From NCBI RefSeq assembly GCF_003417065.2, contig NZ_QVLT01000010.1:1-64000 (forward strand): a DNA stretch of 64,000 nucleotides, written 5' to 3'. Below are positions 59,388-64,000 of this stretch, piece by piece. The position numbers were made by a program, and so were the translations under genes. Source of the stretch: Hymenobacter lapidiphilus. GTDB lineage: Bacteria; Bacteroidota; Bacteroidia; Cytophagales; Hymenobacteraceae. The notes under the pieces were generated by a model. It was not told the DNA's origin, did not search any database, and was given only the letters and a program-made list of their open reading frames with translations. Every line of letters starts with the position of its first letter. Within the stretch, counting starts at the first letter, position 1.

Positions 59388-60113
59388 CTACCAATTTCGG
59401 CTCTGTAGCGCCAGCCGGGTGGCTAGCAGCATGGCGGCGGTCAGGGTGAAAAAGTAGAGCAGGTCGCGGGAGTCGATGAGGCCTTTGCTCAGGTCGCGGT
59501 AGTGGGCCGCAATGCCGAGTTGGCCGATGTAGTAGGCCGGAGTCCCGTCGAATACTGAAGCCAGCGAATCGAAGCCGGTGTACACCAGGAAGCAGCCCAC
59601 CACGGCCGCCAGAAAGGCCACAATCTGGTCGCGGGTGAGGGCCGAGGCAAACACGCCGATGGCCGCAAACACCGCCGCCAGCAGCACCAGCCCCAGGTAG
59701 GACCCCACGGTGGCGGCCGAGTCGATGTTGCCTGCCGGGTCGCCGAGCTGGTAGACCGAGTAGTAGTAGAGCAGCGTGGGCAGCAACGCCAGCAATGCCA
59801 GTAGCAGGCAGGCCAGGTACTTGCCGCCGATGAGTTGGGTGTCGGTGAGCGGGCGCGTCAGTAGCAGCTCCATTGTGCCGGCCTTCTTCTCCTCGGCAAA
59901 CGTGCGCATGGTGAGGGCCGGTATCAGGAACAGGAAAATCCAGGGCGCGATGTTGAACAGCGTCTGCAAGTCGGCAAACCCATAGTCGAGCACCGAGCTG
60001 TCGGGGAAAACCCACACGAACAGCCCGGTAGCCACCAGAAACACGCCCAGCACCACGTAGGCCACGGGCGAGTTCAGGAAGCTGTTGAATTCTTTGCGCA
60101 GGATGGCAAGCAT
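59388..60113 (-). CDS. gldF: Gliding-motility ABC permease GldF
   Basis: A 241-aa permease with six membrane helices (VAYVVLGVFLVATGLFVW, LFNIAPWIFLFLIPALTMR, YLACLLLALLALLPTLLYYY and others). FAEEKKAGTMELLLTRPLTD is the cytoplasmic coupling motif seen in ABC-2 permeases such as GldF. Downstream of gldA and an unknown gene, upstream of gldG; all minus strand. Confidence 0.9.
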   Translation of the reverse strand: MLAILRKEFNSFLNSPVAYVVLGVFLVATGLFVWVFPDSSVLDYGFADLQTLFNIAPWIFLFLIPALTMRTFAEEKKAGTMELLLTRPLTDTQLIGGKYLACLLLALLALLPTLLYYYSVYQLGDPAGNIDSAATVGSYLGLVLLAAVFAAIGVFASALTRDQIVAFLAAVVGCFLVYTGFDSLASVFDGTPAYYIGQLGIAAHYRDLSKGLIDSRDLLYFFTLTAAMLLATRLALQSRNW

Positions 60114-60148
60114 GAACCTAATTAATGAGAGGGTTAAAAGAGAGGCGG

Positions 60149-60472
60149 TTAATTAATTTCTGGGTTAAATATTTTTTGACCCTTTTGAGGAGTTAATTCA
60201 TGGAGACCAACGGAACACATACCATTGAGCAGCTGTTGAATTTCTTCGAAGTGCTTGGTTTTGGCAGTTTGCTCTGTCTCATAATCTTCAAAATTACCCA
60301 TTCTAGTTTCTTCTGTTTTATCAACATATAACTTATATTCTCCCTGCCACTTCTGCACCGCAACAGATACCCAGTAGGTTTTTTCGTTTTCAATCAGTGA
60401 GCAAGTTTTACCAACTTGTTTTCCTGTCTCCAGCCAGTTTTTGACCCTACTCAGCTCTTCCATAGAACTCAA
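60149..60472 (-). CDS. Unknown A+T-richer gene inserted between gldA and gldF
   Basis: A 107-aa protein, MSSMEELSRVKNWLETGKQV with conserved-looking WVSVAVQKWQGEYKLYVDKT, ending in a Lys/Gly tail. Its ATG starts one base after the gldA stop, so it is co-translated with the gld genes. Composition is unlike gldA and gldF. No family recognised. Could be an acquired passenger or a lineage-specific gliding accessory. Confidence 0.6.
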   Translation of the reverse strand: MSSMEELSRVKNWLETGKQVGKTCSLIENEKTYWVSVAVQKWQGEYKLYVDKTEETRMGNFEDYETEQTAKTKHFEEIQQLLNGMCSVGLHELTPQKGQKIFNPEIN

Positions 60473-61381
<909 letters not shown>

Positions 61382-61398
61382 GTATCAGTTGCTGGTTG

Positions 61399-61502
61399 GA
61401 ACGTCATTCAGAGCGCAGCGAAGAATCTCGCATGGGTTCGTTGAACGACTGTAGTTGCGTCGTCAGCATGCGAGATTCTTCGCTGCGCTCTGAATGACGT
61501 TC
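61399..61502. repeat. Inverted repeat, GTCATTCAGAGCG family (copy A3)
   Basis: Perfect 36-bp arms 61399-61434 and 61467-61502, core GAACGTCATTCAGAGCGCAG then CGAAGAATCTCGCATG. Between the SDR stop and the gldA start. Confidence 0.9.
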
Positions 61503-61523
61503 TTTTTCATGCTTCCATTATTC

Positions 61524-62219
61524 CTACTTCTTCGGCTGCAAAGGGCGCATTTCAATATCCACCAAATGGAAATTGAACGGCGTTTCCAGGGCGTACACCA
61601 TCGTGTCGGCAATGTCCTTCGGCTGCATCATGCCTTCGTTGGCTTCCACGCCGGGGATGTCGTCGAAGAAGTTGGTTTGGGTGGAGCCGGGGTAGATGCA
61701 CGTAACCTTGATGCCATCCTTGCGCACTTCCTTGAACAATGACTGCGAGAAGCCGCGCACCGCGAACTTGCTGGCGCAGTAGCCGGCCATGTTTTCGATG
61801 CCGGTGGTGCCGGCAATGGAGCTGATGTTGAATATGTGGCCCAACTGCTGCTTTTTCATGGCAGGCAGTACGGCCTGAGTGCAATAGAAGGTGCCGTGCA
61901 CATTGGTATCGAACATCAGGCGCCAGTCATCGGCCGAAAAGCCGTCAACGGCCCCCGAAATTCCTAATCCGGCGTTGTTCACCAGAACATGCACCTCCTC
62001 CCCCAGCTGCTTTTGGGTAGCCTTGAAAGCCTTCTGCACGGCCTTTTCGTTGCGCACATCGCACTCGATGAAATGGAAGCGCGGGTGCTGAAAATCGGTG
62101 GGCGCGGTGCGGCCCCAGCCGGCTACGTGCATACCTTTGGCCAGCAGGGCCTCGACGGTGGCCAGCCCTATACCTTTGCTGACACCTGTGATAATGGCTA
62201 CCTTACCGCTCAAATCCAT
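61524..62219 (-). CDS. Short-chain dehydrogenase/reductase
   Basis: A 231-aa classical SDR. NAD(P)-binding GVSKGIGLATVEALLAKG, NNAGLGISGAVDGF, catalytic Ser in FNISSIAGTTGIENMAGYCASK with Tyr-x-x-x-Lys. Start at ATG 62219 gives MDLSGKVAIITGVSKGIG; the longer ORF to 62420 adds unlikely residues. Substrate unknown. Divergent from the DUF2807 lipoprotein with only 16 bp between the two start codons. Confidence 0.88.
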   Translation of the reverse strand: MDLSGKVAIITGVSKGIGLATVEALLAKGMHVAGWGRTAPTDFQHPRFHFIECDVRNEKAVQKAFKATQKQLGEEVHVLVNNAGLGISGAVDGFSADDWRLMFDTNVHGTFYCTQAVLPAMKKQQLGHIFNISSIAGTTGIENMAGYCASKFAVRGFSQSLFKEVRKDGIKVTCIYPGSTQTNFFDDIPGVEANEGMMQPKDIADTMVYALETPFNFHLVDIEMRPLQPKK

Positions 62220-62235
62220 CGCGCGAAGTGCTAAA

Positions 62236-63015
62236 ATGTGGGGATTCCGTTTGAAGATGCAAGGTAGCGCCCCCGGCCGGGTTTTGCGCGCAGCCGTGGT
62301 TCTGGCCCTCACCACCGCGCTGGCCGGCTGCCAAAAAGACAACGAAGCCGGCTGCTTCACCAGCACCGGCAACATCATCACTGAGCGCCGCAGTCTGCCC
62401 CCGTTCCAGCGGCTCACCACCTACGACAATATCACCGTTGTGCTGGTGCAGGACACGGCCACCTACGCCGAAGTGCGGGCCGGCAAAAACCTGCAGGACG
62501 ATATCCGCCTCGAAGTAACGGATGGCATGCTGACGGTGCGCAACAGCAGCCGCTGCAACTGGGTGCGCCGCTACGACGCGCCCCGCGAAGTCACGCTGCA
62601 CCTGCCCCAGCTCACCGACCTGTTTCTGCGCGGCCAGGCAGATATCCGCACCGAAGGCCCATTTCGGCAGGATACCATTTCGCCCCACCTCGTGGGGGCC
62701 GGTGATATGCGCCTGCACCTCATCAGCCGCTACGTAAACATGGACCAGTACGAGCTAGGCGATATTTACCTGACCGGCTCGGCCAACGAGCTACACCACA
62801 CGCTGGGCGGCAGCGGCAGCTTCTACGCCCAGGATTTCCTGCTCCGCGACGCGTACCTACAAACCAACTCCGGCAGCGACGGCAATGCCCGCCTCCGCTC
62901 CTCGCGGCTACTGGTAGGCGCCCATGCCGGCACCGGCACCGTGTTCTACGCCCTGCCCGCTCCCACAACGCTCGGTCTGGCTGTTACCGGCCGCGGCCAG
63001 CTTCGGCCCGAGTAA
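62236..63015 (+). CDS. DUF2807 (head GIN-domain) lipoprotein
   Basis: A 259-aa lipoprotein from ATG 62236 (a second Met at 62257 is equally possible). Lipobox in VVLALTTALAGC. Residues about 45-250 form a right-handed beta-helix-like DUF2807/GIN domain: FQRLTTYDNITVVLVQDTAT, VRNSSRCNWVRRYDAPREV, ITLHLPQL-type strands. In Bacteroidota these are putative autotransporter-like adhesins of unknown role. Start is separated from the divergent SDR gene by 16 bp, so its promoter must overlap that gene. Confidence 0.78.
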   Translation: MWGFRLKMQGSAPGRVLRAAVVLALTTALAGCQKDNEAGCFTSTGNIITERRSLPPFQRLTTYDNITVVLVQDTATYAEVRAGKNLQDDIRLEVTDGMLTVRNSSRCNWVRRYDAPREVTLHLPQLTDLFLRGQADIRTEGPFRQDTISPHLVGAGDMRLHLISRYVNMDQYELGDIYLTGSANELHHTLGGSGSFYAQDFLLRDAYLQTNSGSDGNARLRSSRLLVGAHAGTGTVFYALPAPTTLGLAVTGRGQLRPE

Positions 63016-63031
63016 CTGCGCCTGATCCGTC

Positions 63032-63472
63032 ATGTTTATCTCCTCTCCTTCCTGGCAGCTCCTGCTGATCATAGCCGCTTACGGTCTGCTATTGTGGGTT
63101 ATCTGGAACGGACAACTGCGGCGCAGCCGATTTGCCTTTCCGGTAGCCAGCGCGGTAGTGGGCCTGTTTTTGGGGCTGCTGTTTAAAGTGCAGCACTGGA
63201 CAGGAGGCACGGAGCTACTCGTTGGCAGCAGCGTGGCGTTGGTCGGGCTCTATGGAGCGTGGTTCGCCCGCAAACCCAATAAAACCCGCCTCGGTGTTCT
63301 CAAGCTGAGCTATGCCTTTAGCCTGGGCCTGTGGGCGGCGGCGCTGGGGCTGGGCTGGCGGCCGCTGCTGCCGTGGCTGAGTAGTTTGCTGACGATGAGC
63401 CTGTGGGCCGTGCTGCTCGACTTTGTATACATGCGCTACATACACCGGCCAGCCCACGCAAACACGCTATAA
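63032..63472 (+). CDS. Four-helix membrane protein, weakly GldL-like
   Basis: A 146-aa protein with four membrane helices (LLLIIAAYGLLLWVIW, VASAVVGLFLGLLF, GSSVALVGLYGAWF and LLTMSLWAVLLDFVYM). GLLFKVQHWTGGTELLVG resembles the conserved 'FKIQHWPG' of GldL-type helices, but the rest does not match. Lies 16 bp after the DUF2807 gene on the same strand. Function unknown. Confidence 0.55.
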   Translation: MFISSPSWQLLLIIAAYGLLLWVIWNGQLRRSRFAFPVASAVVGLFLGLLFKVQHWTGGTELLVGSSVALVGLYGAWFARKPNKTRLGVLKLSYAFSLGLWAAALGLGWRPLLPWLSSLLTMSLWAVLLDFVYMRYIHRPAHANTL

Positions 63473-64000
63473 ATCGCCCAACTGGGGCCGAATCAGCAGC
63501 TCTTCTACCACAGCCTGCCCCGAGAGGCTGAAGACGCCAAAAATGGCATCGGCCACATCTTCGGCCTTAATGAATCGCTCAGCGGGTAGGTCGACGCCTT
63601 CCCAGCTGGCCGTGAGCGTGGGGCCGGGCAGCACGGCGGTTACCCGCAGGCCGCTTTCCTTCAGCTCTTCGCGCAGGTTTTTGTTGAACCCCAGCAGCGC
63701 GTGCTTGGCAATACCGTAGGAGCCACCGTTCGGGTAGGCCGTGATGCTGGCCGTGGAGCAGATGTTGAAGATGTGTCCTTCGCGTTGCGCCAGCATGCCG
63801 GGCAGCAGCGCCAGCGTCGTGTCGTAGGCGCTGAGCAGGTTCACGGCCAGCATTTGGCGTAGCTGCGAGCCGTCGGTGGGCTCATCCTGCAACCTTCCGG
63901 GAATAAAAGCGCCCGTATTGTTGATGAGTACCGCCACTGCCCCCTGCTCCTGTACGAAGTCGGTAAATGCCTGCGTCTGCTGTTGCTCGCTCAGGTCGGC
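63467..64000 (-). CDS. Short-chain dehydrogenase/reductase, 5' end beyond window
   Basis: The last 177 codons lie in the window; the frame is open to the right edge. NNTGAFIPGRLQDEP and the catalytic NICSTASITAYPNGGSYGIAK (Ser, Tyr-x-x-x-Lys) identify a classical SDR. Homologous to the SDR at 61524-62219 but not a close copy. Its 3' end overlaps the four-helix membrane gene by six bases, convergently. Confidence 0.85.
   Translation of the reverse strand, partial: ADLSEQQQTQAFTDFVQEQGAVAVLINNTGAFIPGRLQDEPTDGSQLRQMLAVNLLSAYDTTLALLPGMLAQREGHIFNICSTASITAYPNGGSYGIAKHALLGFNKNLREELKESGLRVTAVLPGPTLTASWEGVDLPAERFIKAEDVADAIFGVFSLSGQAVVEELLIRPQLGDL

Overview
The window looks like a piece of chromosome from a G+C-rich Bacteroidota of the Cytophagales/Hymenobacteraceae kind (Hymenobacter-like). 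The evidence is gliding and type IX secretion (T9SS) genes (gldA, gldF, gldG, gldC, two secreted proteins with T9SS sorting domains), an outer-membrane beta-barrel receptor of the TonB-linked type, NADP-isocitrate dehydrogenase with a C-terminal extension, and Bacteroidota-type promoters (TTTG, about 20 nt, TAnnTTTG). Most of the sequence is housekeeping or envelope chromosome: hisS, hutH, pdhB, dgt, hemL, dcd, dnaN and icd, plus two tripartite efflux/secretion gene sets. No rRNA, tRNA or CRISPR array was seen.

Layout. 1-127 is the tail of an IS481-type transposase. 254-3006 is a TolC/HlyD pair (minus). 3662-6177 is a TonB-type receptor with a long leader and a probable frameshift in the signal peptide. 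6451-21400 is mostly plus-strand: DUF2459, a STAS-like protein, hisS, hutH, a T9SS-sorted adhesin-like protein, ybaB, a glycosyltransferase, an OmpA/TPR lipoprotein, pdhB and DinB, mixed with minus-strand PspC, thioesterase and methyltransferase genes. 21594-28689 is an A+T-rich integrated element. 28919-45579 holds a CHRD-domain secreted protein, guanine deaminase, an AsmA-like giant, a TPR histidine kinase, dgt, DUF1361, and a TolC-HlyD-ABC exporter with its TetR regulator. 45928-64000 holds icd, a TPR/periplasmic-binding protein, hemL, dcd, gldC, dnaN, the gldA-orf-gldF-gldG cluster and two short-chain dehydrogenases.

The most interesting part is the 7.1-kb element. It is bounded by a perfect 17-bp direct repeat (21594-21610 and 28673-28689), each copy lying just after a hairpin. 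It carries a tyrosine recombinase next to one end, two ribbon-helix-helix-like proteins, several unknown small proteins, a 442-aa protein with the core motifs of family-A polymerases but no exonuclease domain (resembling the TV-Pol prim-pol group of mobile elements), and a nested quasi-palindrome of about 280 bp that could be a replication origin. No relaxase, helicase or conjugation gene is visible, so it looks like a minimal self-replicating/integrating element.

Two other themes run through the window. First, nearly every intergenic gap holds a long inverted repeat of a few related families, and short AGCTATTAGCT-like repeats have spread into coding DNA, where they encode a signal peptide and several protein ends. 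Second, four genes show apparent single-base frameshifts, all of the missing-base type and in or near G+C-rich tracts, which suggests either sequencing error or real decay/phase variation.
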